Part shown: one piece after another, positions 1-12,450 of the stretch
Position numbering within the stretch: the stretch's first letter is position 1
How the letters are laid out: each line of letters opens with the position of its first letter
Source: Atherix ibis
Taxonomy: Eukaryota; Arthropoda; Insecta; Diptera; Athericidae
DNA length: 64,000 nt
Reading direction: 5' to 3'
NCBI GenBank assembly: GCA_958298945.1
Contig: OY282608.1
Coordinates: 22,421,933-22,485,932, forward strand
The notes under the pieces: model-generated
What the model was told of the DNA's origin: nothing
Seen by the model: the letters and a program-made list of their open reading frames with translations, nothing else
Database searches by the model: none
Translations under genes and position numbers: made by a program

Positions 1-730
1 ATACCAAAAAACCAACAAACCAACAAACCAACAAACCAACAAACCAACAAACCAACAAACCAACAAGCCAACAAGCCAACAATCCAACAAATCATGTAAC
101 CAAAAAGCCAACAAACTAACAAACCAACAAGCCTACAAACCAACAAACCAACAAGCCAACAAACCAACAAACCAACAAACCAACAAGCCAACAAGCCAAC
201 AAACCAACAAACCAACAAGCCAACAAACCAACAAACCAACAAACCAACATGCCAACAAACCAGCAAACTAAGTAACCAACAAGCCAACAAACCAACAAAA
301 CAACAAGCCAACAAGCCAACAAACCAACAAACCAACCAGCCAACAAACCAACAAACCAACAAACCAACAAGCCAACAAACCAACAAACCAACAAACCAAC
401 AAACCAACAAGCCAACAAACCAACAAACCAAAAAACCAACAAACCAACAAACCAACAAACCAACAAACCAACAAACCAACAAACCAACAAGCCAACAAGC
501 CAACAAACCAACAAACTAACAAACCAACAAGCCAACAAACCAACAAACCAACAAGCCAACAAGCCAACAAACCAACAAACAAACAAAGCAATAAACCAAC
601 AAACCAACAAACCAACAAACTAACAAACCAACAAGCCAACAAACCAACATGCCAACAAACCAACAAACTAAGTAACCAACAAGCCAAAAACAAACAAACC
701 AACAAGCCAACAAGCCAACAAACCAACAAA
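1..730 (+). repeat. Left edge of the array, before the first 2,030-bp unit
   Basis: This stretch holds only the 8-bp repeat and no gene. It carries two CATGCC landmarks (about 249 and 649), each followed by CTAAGTAACC about 20 bases on. It also has the rare AAAGCAAT landmark at 585. From about 505 onward it matches the interior of the neighbouring higher-order unit (about 1,623-2,050) at a shift of 1,118 bp, so it is probably part of an older, partly overwritten unit that continues left of the window. Confidence 0.8.
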
Positions 731-930
731 CCAACAAGCCAACAAACCAACAAACAAACAAGCCAACAAACCAACAAACCAACAAACCAACAAGCCAACA
801 GACCAACAAACCAACAAACCAACATGCCAACAAACCAACAAACCAATAAGCCAACAAACCAACAAACAAATAAACCAACAAACCAACAAACCAACAAACC
901 AACAAACCACCAAACCAAAAAACCAACAAA
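505..930 (+). repeat. Internal 1,118-bp-spaced repeat, copy 1
   Basis: The landmark AAAGCAAT at 585 recurs at 1,703, and the CATGCC near 823 recurs near 1,941, both at a shift of 1,118 bp. The order of variants between them is the same: CTAACAAA, CATGCC, CTAAGTAA, a CCAAAAACAAACAAA slip, CAAATAAA, then CCACCAAA. The match breaks near 935. The segment crosses the left edge of the 2,030-bp unit, so this duplication looks older than the 2,030-bp one. Confidence 0.75.
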
Positions 931-2760
931 CCAACAAACCAACAAGCCAGCAAACCAACAAACCAACAAACCAACAAGCCAACAAGCCAACAAACCAACA
1001 AACCAACAAGCCAACAAACCAACAAACCAACATGCCAAGAAACCAACAAACTAAGTAACCAACAAGCCAAAAACAAACAAACCAACAAGCCAACAAGCCA
1101 ACAAACCAACAAACCAACAAGTTAACAAACTAACAAACCAACAAGCCAACAAGCTAACAAACCAACAAAGCAACAAACCAACAAACCAACAAACCAACAA
1201 ACCAAAAAGCCAACAAGCCAACAAACCAACAAACCAACAAACCAACAAACCAACAAACCAACTAGCCAACAAGCCAACAAGCCAACAAGCCAACAAACCA
1301 ACAAACCAACAAACCAACAAACCAACAAACCAACAAACCAACAAACCAACAAACCAACAAGCCAACAAGCCAACAAACCAACAAACCAAAAAACCAACAA
1401 ACCAACAAACCAACAAAACAACAAACCAACAAATCAACAAGCCAACAAGCCAACAAACCAACAAACTAACAAACCAACAAGCCAACAAACCAACACACAA
1501 ACAAGCCAACAAACCAACAAACCAACAAACCAACAAGCCCACAAGCCAACAAACCAATAAACCAACAAGCCAACAAACCAACAAACCAACAAACCAACAT
1601 GCCAACAAACCAACAACCCAAGTAACCAAAAAGCCAACAAACTAACAAACCAACAAGCCAACAAACCAACAAGCCAACAAGCCAACAAACCAACAAACAA
1701 ACAAAGCAATAAACCAACAAACCAACAAACCAACAAACTAACAAACCAACAAGCCAACAAACCAACATGCCAACAAACCAACAAACTAAGTAACCAACAA
1801 GCCAAAAACAAACAAACCAACAAGCCAACAAGCCAACAAACCAACAAACCAACAAGCCAACAAACCAACAAACAAACAAGCCAACAAACCAACAAACCAA
1901 CAAACCAACAAGCCAACAAACCAACAAACCAACAAACCAACATGCCAACAAACCAACAAACCAATAAGCCAACAAACCAACAAACAAATAAACCAACAAA
2001 CCAACAAACCAACAAACCAACAAACCACCAAACCAAAAAACCAACAAACCAAAAAACCAACAAACCAACAAACCATCAAACGAACAAAGGAGCAAGCCAA
2101 CAAGCCAACAAACCAACAAACCAACAAGCCAACAAACCAACAAACCAACAAGCCAACAAGCCAACAAACCAACAATCCAACAAACCAAAAAACCAACAAG
2201 CCAACAAACCAACAAACCAACAAGCAAAAAACCAACAAACCAACAAACCAACAAACCAACTAGCCAACAAGCCAACATACCAACAATCCAACAAGCCAAC
2301 AAACCAACAAACCAACAAACCAACAAACCAACAAACCAACTAGCCAACAAGCCAACAAGCCAACAAGCCAACAAACCAACAAACCAACAAACCAACAAAC
2401 CAATAAACCAACAAACCAACAAACCAACAAGCCAACAAACCAACAAACCAACAAACCAACATGACAACAAACCAACAAACAAAGTAACCACCAAGCCAAC
2501 AGACCAACAAACCAACAAGCCAACAAGCCAACAAACCAACAAACCAACAAGCCAACAAACCAACAAACAAACAAACCAACAAACCAACAAACCAACAAAC
2601 CAACAAACCAACAAGCCAACAAACCAACAAACCAAAAAAACCAACAAACCAACAAACCAACAAACCAACAAACCAACAAACCAACAAACCAACAAGCCAA
2701 CAAGCCAACAAACCAACAAACTAACAAACCAACAAGCCAACAAACCAACAAACCAACAAG
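731..2760 (+). repeat. 2,030-bp higher-order repeat, copy 1
   Basis: Every landmark I compared in this block recurs exactly 2,030 bp later. Examples are the GTTAACAAACTAAC landmark near 1,121, CATCAAACGAACAAAGG near 2,074, the CATACC and CTAGCC variants near 2,270 and 2,340, and a 9-bp unit with seven A in a row near 2,634. Seven full 60-base rows checked between 1,081 and 1,440, and several more after 2,041, were identical to the second copy. The one difference found is A at 2,464 against C at 4,494. The unit length is not a multiple of 8 (253 units plus 6 bases), which makes the register shift itself diagnostic. Edges are accurate to tens of bases. Confidence 0.9.
1623..2050 (+). repeat. 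Internal 1,118-bp-spaced repeat, copy 2
   Basis: This is the second copy of the segment at about 505-930, aligned at a shift of 1,118 bp through AAAGCAAT at 1,703 and CATGCC near 1,941. It lies inside the first 2,030-bp unit and was copied again with that unit (AAAGCAAT also near 3,733). Confidence 0.75.
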
Positions 2761-4790
2761 CCAACAAGCCAACAAACCAACAAACAAACAAGCCAACAAA
2801 CCAACAAACCAACAAACCAACAAGCCAACAGACCAACAAACCAACAAACCAACATGCCAACAAACCAACAAACCAATAAGCCAACAAACCAACAAACAAA
2901 TAAACCAACAAACCAACAAACCAACAAACCAACAAACCACCAAACCAAAAAACCAACAAACCAACAAACCAACAAGCCAGCAAACCAACAAACCAACAAA
3001 CCAACAAGCCAACAAGCCAACAAACCAACAAACCAACAAGCCAACAAACCAACAAACCAACATGCCAAGAAACCAACAAACTAAGTAACCAACAAGCCAA
3101 AAACAAACAAACCAACAAGCCAACAAGCCAACAAACCAACAAACCAACAAGTTAACAAACTAACAAACCAACAAGCCAACAAGCTAACAAACCAACAAAG
3201 CAACAAACCAACAAACCAACAAACCAACAAACCAAAAAGCCAACAAGCCAACAAACCAACAAACCAACAAACCAACAAACCAACAAACCAACTAGCCAAC
3301 AAGCCAACAAGCCAACAAGCCAACAAACCAACAAACCAACAAACCAACAAACCAACAAACCAACAAACCAACAAACCAACAAACCAACAAGCCAACAAGC
3401 CAACAAACCAACAAACCAAAAAACCAACAAACCAACAAACCAACAAAACAACAAACCAACAAATCAACAAGCCAACAAGCCAACAAACCAACAAACTAAC
3501 AAACCAACAAGCCAACAAACCAACACACAAACAAGCCAACAAACCAACAAACCAACAAACCAACAAGCCCACAAGCCAACAAACCAATAAACCAACAAGC
3601 CAACAAACCAACAAACCAACAAACCAACATGCCAACAAACCAACAACCCAAGTAACCAAAAAGCCAACAAACTAACAAACCAACAAGCCAACAAACCAAC
3701 AAGCCAACAAGCCAACAAACCAACAAACAAACAAAGCAATAAACCAACAAACCAACAAACCAACAAACTAACAAACCAACAAGCCAACAAACCAACATGC
3801 CAACAAACCAACAAACTAAGTAACCAACAAGCCAAAAACAAACAAACCAACAAGCCAACAAGCCAACAAACCAACAAACCAACAAGCCAACAAACCAACA
3901 AACAAACAAGCCAACAAACCAACAAACCAACAAACCAACAAGCCAACAAACCAACAAACCAACAAACCAACATGCCAACAAACCAACAAACCAATAAGCC
4001 AACAAACCAACAAACAAATAAACCAACAAACCAACAAACCAACAAACCAACAAACCACCAAACCAAAAAACCAACAAACCAAAAAACCAACAAACCAACA
4101 AACCATCAAACGAACAAAGGAGCAAGCCAACAAGCCAACAAACCAACAAACCAACAAGCCAACAAACCAACAAACCAACAAGCCAACAAGCCAACAAACC
4201 AACAATCCAACAAACCAAAAAACCAACAAGCCAACAAACCAACAAACCAACAAGCAAAAAACCAACAAACCAACAAACCAACAAACCAACTAGCCAACAA
4301 GCCAACATACCAACAATCCAACAAGCCAACAAACCAACAAACCAACAAACCAACAAACCAACAAACCAACTAGCCAACAAGCCAACAAGCCAACAAGCCA
4401 ACAAACCAACAAACCAACAAACCAACAAACCAATAAACCAACAAACCAACAAACCAACAAGCCAACAAACCAACAAACCAACAAACCAACATGCCAACAA
4501 ACCAACAAACAAAGTAACCACCAAGCCAACAGACCAACAAACCAACAAGCCAACAAGCCAACAAACCAACAAACCAACAAGCCAACAAACCAACAAACAA
4601 ACAAACCAACAAACCAACAAACCAACAAACCAACAAACCAACAAGCCAACAAACCAACAAACCAAAAAAACCAACAAACCAACAAACCAACAAACCAACA
4701 AACCAACAAACCAACAAACCAACAAGCCAACAAGCCAACAAACCAACAAACTAACAAACCAACAAGCCAACAAACCAACAAACCAACAAG
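2761..4790 (+). repeat. 2,030-bp higher-order repeat, copy 2
   Basis: This is the direct tandem copy of the block at 731-2,760. The match continues to about 4,813. There copy 1 goes on with CAAACAAACAAG while this side goes on with CAAGTAACCAATAAG, which fixes the right breakpoint. The last 824 bases or so also belong to the next, larger duplication that starts near 3,967, so the two events overlap. Confidence 0.9.
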
Positions 4791-7409
4791 CCAACAAGCC
4801 AACAAACCAACAAACCAAGTAACCAATAAGCCAACAAACCAACAAGCCAACAAACCAACAAACCAACAAACCAACAAACCAAAAAACCAACAAACCAACA
4901 AACCAACAAACCAACAAACCAACAAACCAACAAACCAACAAACCAACAAAACAACAAGCCAACAAGCCAACAAACCAACAAACCAAAAAACCAACAAACC
5001 AACAAACCAACACAACAACAAACCAACAAACCAACAAACCAACACACAAACAAGCCAACAAACCAACAAACCAACAAACCAACAAGCCCACAAGCCAACA
5101 AACCAATAAACCAACAAGCCAACAAACCAACAAACCAACAAACCAACATGCCAACAAACCAACAACCCAAGTAACCAAAAAGCCAACAAACTAACAAACC
5201 AACAAGCCAACAAACCAACAAGCCAACAAGCCAACAAACCATTAAACAAACAAAGCAATAAACCAACAAACCAACAAACCAACAAACTAACAAACCAACA
5301 AGCCAACAAACCAACATGCCAACAAACCAACAAACTAAGTAACCAACAAGCCAAAAACAAACAAACCAACAAGCCAACAAGCCAACAAACCAACAAACCA
5401 ACAAGCCAACAAACCAACAAACAAACAAGCCAACAAACCAACAAACCAACAAACCAACAAGCCAACAAACCAACAAACCAACAAACCAACATGCCAACAA
5501 ACCAACAAACCAATAAGCCAACAAACCAACAAACAAATAAACCAACAAACCAACAAACCAACAAACCAACAAACCACCAAACCAAAAAACTAACAAACCA
5601 ACAAACCAACAAGCCAGCAAACCAACAAACCAACAAACCAACAAGCCAACAAGCCAACAAACCAACAAACCAACAGGCCAACAAACCAACAAACCAACAT
5701 GCCAAGAAACCAACAAACTAAGTAACCAACAAGCCAAAAACAAACAAACCAACAAGCCAACAAGCCAACAAACCAACAAACCAACAAGTTAACAAACTAA
5801 CAAACCAACAAGCCAACAAGCTAACAAACCAACAAAGCAACAAACCAACAAACCAACAAACCAACAAACCAAAAAGCCAACAAGCCAACAAACCAAAAAA
5901 CCAACAAGCCAACAAGCCAACAAACCAACAAACCAACAAGCCAACAAACCAACAAACCAACAAACCAAAAAACCAACAAACCAACAAACCAACAAACCAA
6001 CAAACCAACAAACCAACAAACCAACAAACCAACAAACCAACAAGCCAACAAGCCAACAAACCAACAAACTAACAAACCAATAAGCTTACAAACCAACAAA
6101 CCAACAAGCCAACAAGCCAACAAACCAACAAACAGAGTAACCAAAAAGCCAACAAACTAACAAACCAACAAGCCAACAAAACAACAAGCCAACAAGCCAA
6201 CAAACCAGCAAACCAACAAAGCAACAAAACAACAAACCAACAAACCAACAAACCAACAAACTAACAAACCAACAAGCCAACAAACCAACAAACCAGCAAG
6301 CCAACAAACCAACAAACCAACAAACCAACAAGCCAACAAGCCAAAAAACCAACAAACCAACAAGCCAACAAACCAACAAACCAACAAACCAACATGCCAA
6401 CAAACCAACAAACTAAGTAACCAACAAACCAACAAACCAACAAACCAACAAGCCAACAAGCCAACAAACCAACAAACCAACAAGCCAACAAACCAACAAA
6501 CCAACAAACCAACAAGCCAACAATTCAACAAACAAATAAACCAACAAACCAACAAACCAACAAACCAACAAACCAAAAAACCAACAAACCAACAAACCAA
6601 CAAGCCAACAAACCAACACACCAACAAACCAACAAATCAACAAGCCAACAAACCAACAAACAAATAAACCAACAAACCAACAAACCAACAAACCAACAAA
6701 CCAACAAACCAAAAACAAACAAACCAACAAGCCAACAAGCCAACAAACCAACAAACTAACAAACCAACAAGCCAACAAACCAAAAAACCAACAAGCCAAC
6801 AAGCCAACAAACCAACAAACCAACAAACCAAAAAACCAACAAACCAACAAACCATCAAACGAACAAAGGAACAAGCCAACAAGCCAACAAACCAACAAAC
6901 CAACAAGCCAACAAACCAACAAACCAACAAGCCAACTAGCCAACAAACCAACAAACCAACAAACCAACAATCCGACAAACCAACAAACCAACAAGCAAAA
7001 AACCAACAAATCAACAAACCAACAAACCAACTAGCCAACAAGCCAACATACCAACAAACCAACAAGCCAACAAACCAACAAACCAACAAACCAACAAACC
7101 AACAAACCAACAAACCAACAAACCAACAAACCAAAAAACCAACAAACCAACAAACCAACAAGCCAACAAACCAACAAACCAACAAACCAACAAATCAACA
7201 AGCCAACAAACCAACAAACAAATAAACCAACAAACCAACAAACCAACAAACCAACAAACCAACAAACCAAAAACCAACAAACCAACAAGCCAACAAGCCA
7301 ACAAACCAACAAACTAACAAACCAACAAGCCAACAAACCAAAAAACCAACAAGCCAACAAGCCAACAAACCAACAAACCAACAAGCCAACAAACCAACAA
7401 ACAAACAAG
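3967..7409 (+). repeat. About 3.45-kb higher-order repeat, copy 1
   Basis: The landmark series from the CATGCC near 3,971 to about 7,385 recurs downstream. The shift is 3,443 bp up to about 5.2 kb, 3,483 bp near 5.49 kb and 3,475 bp from about 5.7 kb on. The steps are 40 and 8 bp, whole numbers of 8-bp units, so the copies have since gained or lost single units. The left breakpoint is sharp. Just upstream of CATGCC the two copies differ (CAAACCAACATGCC here, CAAGCCAACATGCC at 7,410). Confidence 0.85.
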
Positions 7410-10400
7410 CCAACATGCCAACAAACCAACAAACCAATAAGCCAACAAACCAACAAACAAATAAACCAACAAACCAACAAACCAACAAACCAACAAACCA
7501 CCAAACCAAAAAACCAACAAACCAAAAAACCAACAAACCAACAAACCATCAAACGAACAAAGGAGCAAGCCAACAAGCCAACAAACCAACAAACCAACAA
7601 GCCAACAAACCAACAAACCAACAAGCCAACAAGCCAACAAACCAACAATCCAACAAACCAAAAAACCAACAAGCCAACAAACCAACAAACCAACAAGCAA
7701 AAAACCAACAAACCAACAAACCAACAAACCAACTAGCCAACAAGCCAACATACCAACAATCCAACAAGCCAACAAACCAACAAACCAACAAACCAACAAA
7801 CCAACAAACCAACTAGCCAACAAGCCAACAAGCCAACAAGCCAACAAGCCAACAAACCAACAAACCAACAAACCAACAAACCAATAAACCAACAAACCAA
7901 CAAACCAACAAGCCAACAAACCAACAAACCAACAAACCAACATGCCAACAAACCAACAAACAAAGTAACCACCAAGCCAACAGACCAACAAACCAACAAG
8001 CCAACAAGCCAACAAACCAACAAACCAACAAGCCAACAAACCAACAAACAAACAAACCAACAAACCAACAAACCAACAAACCAACAAGCCAACAAACCAA
8101 CAAACCAAAAAAACCAACAAACCAACAAACCAACAAACCAACAAACCAACAAACCTACAAACCAACAAGCCAACAAGCCAACAAACCAGCAAACTAACAA
8201 ACCAACAAGCCAACAAACCAACAAACCAACAAGCCAACAAGCCAACAAACCAACAAACCAAGTAACCAATAAGCCAACAAACCAACAAGCCAACAAACCA
8301 ACAAACCAACAAACCAACAAACCAAAAAACCAACAAACCAACAAACCAACAAACCAACAAACCAACAAACCAACAAACCAACAAACCAACAAGCCAACAA
8401 GCCAACAAACCAACAAACCAAAAAACCAACAAACCAACAAACCAACAAAACAACAAACCAACAAACCAACAAGCCAACAAGCCAACAAACCAACAAACTA
8501 ACAAACCAACAAGCCAACAAACCAACACACAAACAAGCCAACAAACCAACAAACCAACAAACCAACAAGCCCACAAGCCAACAAACCAATAAACCAACAA
8601 GCCAACAAACCAACAAACCAACAAACCAACATGCCAACAAACCAACAACCCAAGTAACCAAAAAGCCAACAAACTAACAAACCAACAAGCCAACAAACCA
8701 ACAAGCCAACAAGCCAACAAACCATTAAACAAACAAAGCAATAAACCAACAAACCAACAAACCAACAAACTAACAAACCAACAAGCCAACAAACCAACAT
8801 GCCTACAAACCAACAAACTAAGTAACCAACAAGCCAAAAACAAACAAACCAACAAGCCAACAAGCCAACAAACCAACAAACCAACAAGCCAACAAACCAA
8901 CAAACAAACAAGCCAACAAACCAACAAACCAACTAACCAACAAGCCAACAAACCAACAAACCAACAAACCAACATGCCAACAAACCAACAAACCAATAAG
9001 CCAACAAACCAACAAACAAATAAACCAACAAACCAACAAACCAACAAACCAACAAACCACCAAACCAAAAAACCAACAAACCAACAAACCAACAAGCCAG
9101 CAAACCAACAAACCAACAAACCAACAAGCCAACAAACCAACAAACCAACAGGCCAACAAACCAACAAACCAACATGCCAAGAAACCAACAAACTAAGTAA
9201 CCAACAAGCCAAAAACAAACAAACCAACAAGCCAACAAGCCAACAAACCAACAAACCAACAAGTTAACAAACTAACAAACCAACAAGCCAACAAGCTAAC
9301 AAACCAACAAAGCAACAAACCAACAAACCAACAAACCAACAAACCAAAAAGCCAACAAGCCAACAAACCAAAAAACCAACAAGCCAACAAGCCAACAAAC
9401 CAACAAACCAACAAGCCAACAAACCAACAAACCAACAAACCAAAAAACCAACAAACCAACAAACCAACAAACCAACAAACCAACAAACCAACAAACCAAC
9501 AAACCAACAAACCAACAAGCCAACAAGCCAACAAACCAACAAACTAACAAACCAATAAGCCTACAAACCAACAAACCAACAAGCCAACAAGCCAACAAAC
9601 CAACAAACAGAGTAACCAAAAAGCCAACAAACTAACAAACCAACAAGCCAACAAACCAACAAGCCAACAAGCCAACAAACCAGCAAACCAACAAAGCAAC
9701 AAAAAAACAAACCAACAAACCAACAAACCAACAAACTAACAAACCAACAAGCCAACAAACCAACAAACCAGCAAGCCAACAAACCAACAAACCAACAAAC
9801 CAACAAGCCAACAAGCCAAAAAACCAACAAACCAACAAGCCAACAAACCAACAAACCAACAAACCAACATGCCAACAAACCAACAAACTAAGTAACCAAC
9901 AAACCAACAAACCAACAAACCAACAAGCCAACAAGCCAACAAACCAACAAACCAACAAGCCAACAAACCAACAAACCAACAAACCAACAAGCCAACAATT
10001 CAACAAACAAATAAACCAACAAACCAACAAACCAACAAACCAACAAACCAAAAAACCAACAAACCAACAAACCAACAAGCCAACAAACCAACACACCAAC
10101 AAACCAACAAATCAACAAGCCAACAAACCAACAAACAAATAAACCAACAAACCAACAAACCAACAAACCAACAAACCAACAAACCAAAAACAAACAAACC
10201 AACAAGCCAACAAGCCAACAAACCAACAAACTAACAAACCAACAAGCCAGCAAACCAAAAAACCAACAAGCCAACAAGCCAACAAACCAACAAACCAACA
10301 AACCAAAAAACCAACAAACCAACAAACCATCAAACGAACAAAGGAACAAGCCAACAAGCCAACAAACCAACAAACCAACAAGCCAACAAACCAACAAACC

Positions 10401-10885
10401 AACAAGCCAACTAGCCAACAAACCAACAAACCAACAAACCAACAATCCGACAAACCAACAAACCAACAAGCAAAAAACCAACAAATCAACAAACCAACAA
10501 ACCAACTAGCCAACAAGCCAACATACCAACAAACCAACAAGCCAACAAACCAACAAACAAACAAACCAACAAACCAACAAACCAACAAACCAACAAACCA
10601 ACAAACCAAAAAACCAACAAACCAACAAACCAACAAGCCAACAAACCAACAAACCAACAAACCAACAAATCAACAAGCCAACAAACCAACAAACAAATAA
10701 ACCAACAAACCAACAAACCAACAAACCAACAAACCAACAAACCAAAAACCAACAAACCAACAAGCCAACAAGCCAACAAACCAACAAACTAACAAACCAA
10801 CAAGCCAACAAACCAACAAACCAAAAAACCAACAAGCCAACAAGCCAACAAACCAACAAACCAACAAACCAAAAAACCAACAAAC
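7410..10885 (+). repeat. About 3.45-kb higher-order repeat, copy 2
   Basis: This is the tandem copy of 3,967-7,409. Landmarks shared at the 3,475-bp shift include AACAGAGTAACC near 6,131 and 9,606, CAATTCAAC near 6,520 and 9,995, and CAATCCGAC near 6,968 and 10,443. One clear difference is T at 6,086 against C at 9,561. The T creates an AAGCTT hexamer at 6,082-6,087 that copy 2 lacks. The match fails after about 10,868. Confidence 0.85.
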
Positions 10886-12450
10886 CAACAAACCATCAAA
10901 CGAACAAAGGAACAAGCCAACAAGCCAACAAACCAACAAACCAACAAGCCAACAAACCAACAAACCAACAAGCCAACTAGCCAACAAACCAACAAACCAA
11001 CAAACCAACAAGCCAACAAACCAACAAACCAACAAGCAAAAAACCAACAACCCAACAAACCAACAAACCAACTAGCCAACAAGCCAACATACCAACAAAC
11101 AAACAAGCCAACAAACCAACAAACCAACAAACCAACAAACCAACAAACAAACAAACCAACAAGCCAACAAACCAACAAGCCAACAAGCCAACAAGCCAAC
11201 AAGCCAGCAAACCAACAAACCACCAAACCAACAAACAAAGTAACCAACAAGCCAACAAACCAACAAACCAACAAACTAACATGCCAACAAACCAACAAAC
11301 AAAGTAACCAACAAGCCGACAGACCAACAAACCAACAAGCCAACAAGCCAACAAACAAACAAACCAACAAGCCAACAAACCAAAAAACCAACAAGCCAAC
11401 AAGCCAACAAACAAACAAACCAACAAACCAACAAGCCAACAAACCAACAAGCCAACACACCAACAAACCAACAAGCCAACAAACCAACAAACCAACAAAC
11501 CAACAAGCCGACAAGCCAACAAACCAACAAACCAACAAACCAACAAACCAACAAGCCAACAAACCAACAAACCAACAAACCAACATGCCAACACACCAAC
11601 AAACAAAGTAACCAACAAGCCAACAGACGAACAAACCAACAAGCCAACAAGCCAACAAACCAACAAACAAATAAACCAACAAACCAACAAACAAATAAAC
11701 CAACAAACCAACAAGCCAACAAACCAACAAACTAACAAGCCAACAAACCAACAAACAAATAAACCAACACACCAACAAACCAACAAGCCAACAAACCAAC
11801 AAGCCAACAAACTAACAAACCAACAAACGAACTAACCAACAAACCAACAAGCCAACAAACCAACAAACCAACAAACGAACTAACCAACAAACCAACAAGC
11901 CAATAAGCCAACAAACCAACAAACCAACAAACCAACAAACTAACAAACTAACAAATCAACAAGCCAACAAACCAACAAACCAACAAGCCAACAAACCAAC
12001 AAACCAACAAACCAACATGCCAACAAACCAACAAGCCAACAAACCAACAAACCAACAAACCAACAAGCCAACAAACCAACAAACTAACAAGCCAACAAAC
12101 CAACAAACAAATAAACCAACAAACCAACAAACCAACAAGCCAACAAACTAACAAACCAACAAACGAACAAACGAACTAACCAACAAACTAACAAGCCAAC
12201 AAACCAACAAGCCAACAAACCAACAAACTAACAAGCCAACAAACCAACAAACAAATAAACCAACAAACCAACAAACCAACAAGCCAACAAACCAACAAGC
12301 CAACAAACTAACAAACCAACAAACGAACTAACCAACAAACCAACAAGCCAACAATTCAACAAACAAATAAACCAACAAACCAACAAACCAACAAACCAAA
12401 AAACCAACAAACCAACAAACCAACAAGCCAACAAACCAACAAACCAACAA
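10886..12450 (+). repeat. Transition segment of the array; first CGAACTAACC landmarks
   Basis: Only the 8-bp repeat is present. I could not match this stretch cleanly to a single other block. It opens with a CATCAAACGAACAAAGG landmark near 10,893 that extends the preceding unit. It then contains short copies of common cassettes. The CGAACTAACC landmark, which I did not see further left, first appears near 11,827 and 11,876 and is frequent from here to about 45 kb and again near 63 kb. This suggests an older boundary between two sub-arrays. Confidence 0.65.

Noticed and set aside
1942..2343. + strand open frame of about 133 residues rich in N, Q, T, K and P (also at 3,972 and 7,415)
   Set aside because: It is the + strand reading of the same octamer (NQQTNKPT). 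The three occurrences exist because the DNA block was duplicated, not because a protein is conserved.
7314..9254. Long - strand open frame of about 646 residues, and many others of 100-560 residues, with a repeated LLVCWFVG-type octapeptide
   Set aside because: The octamer has no stop in any frame, so such frames arise automatically. They overlap in all three - strand frames, start at chance CATG variants, end at chance CTA/TTA/TCA variants, and show no domain or upstream signal. The peptide could suggest a membrane protein only because of base composition.
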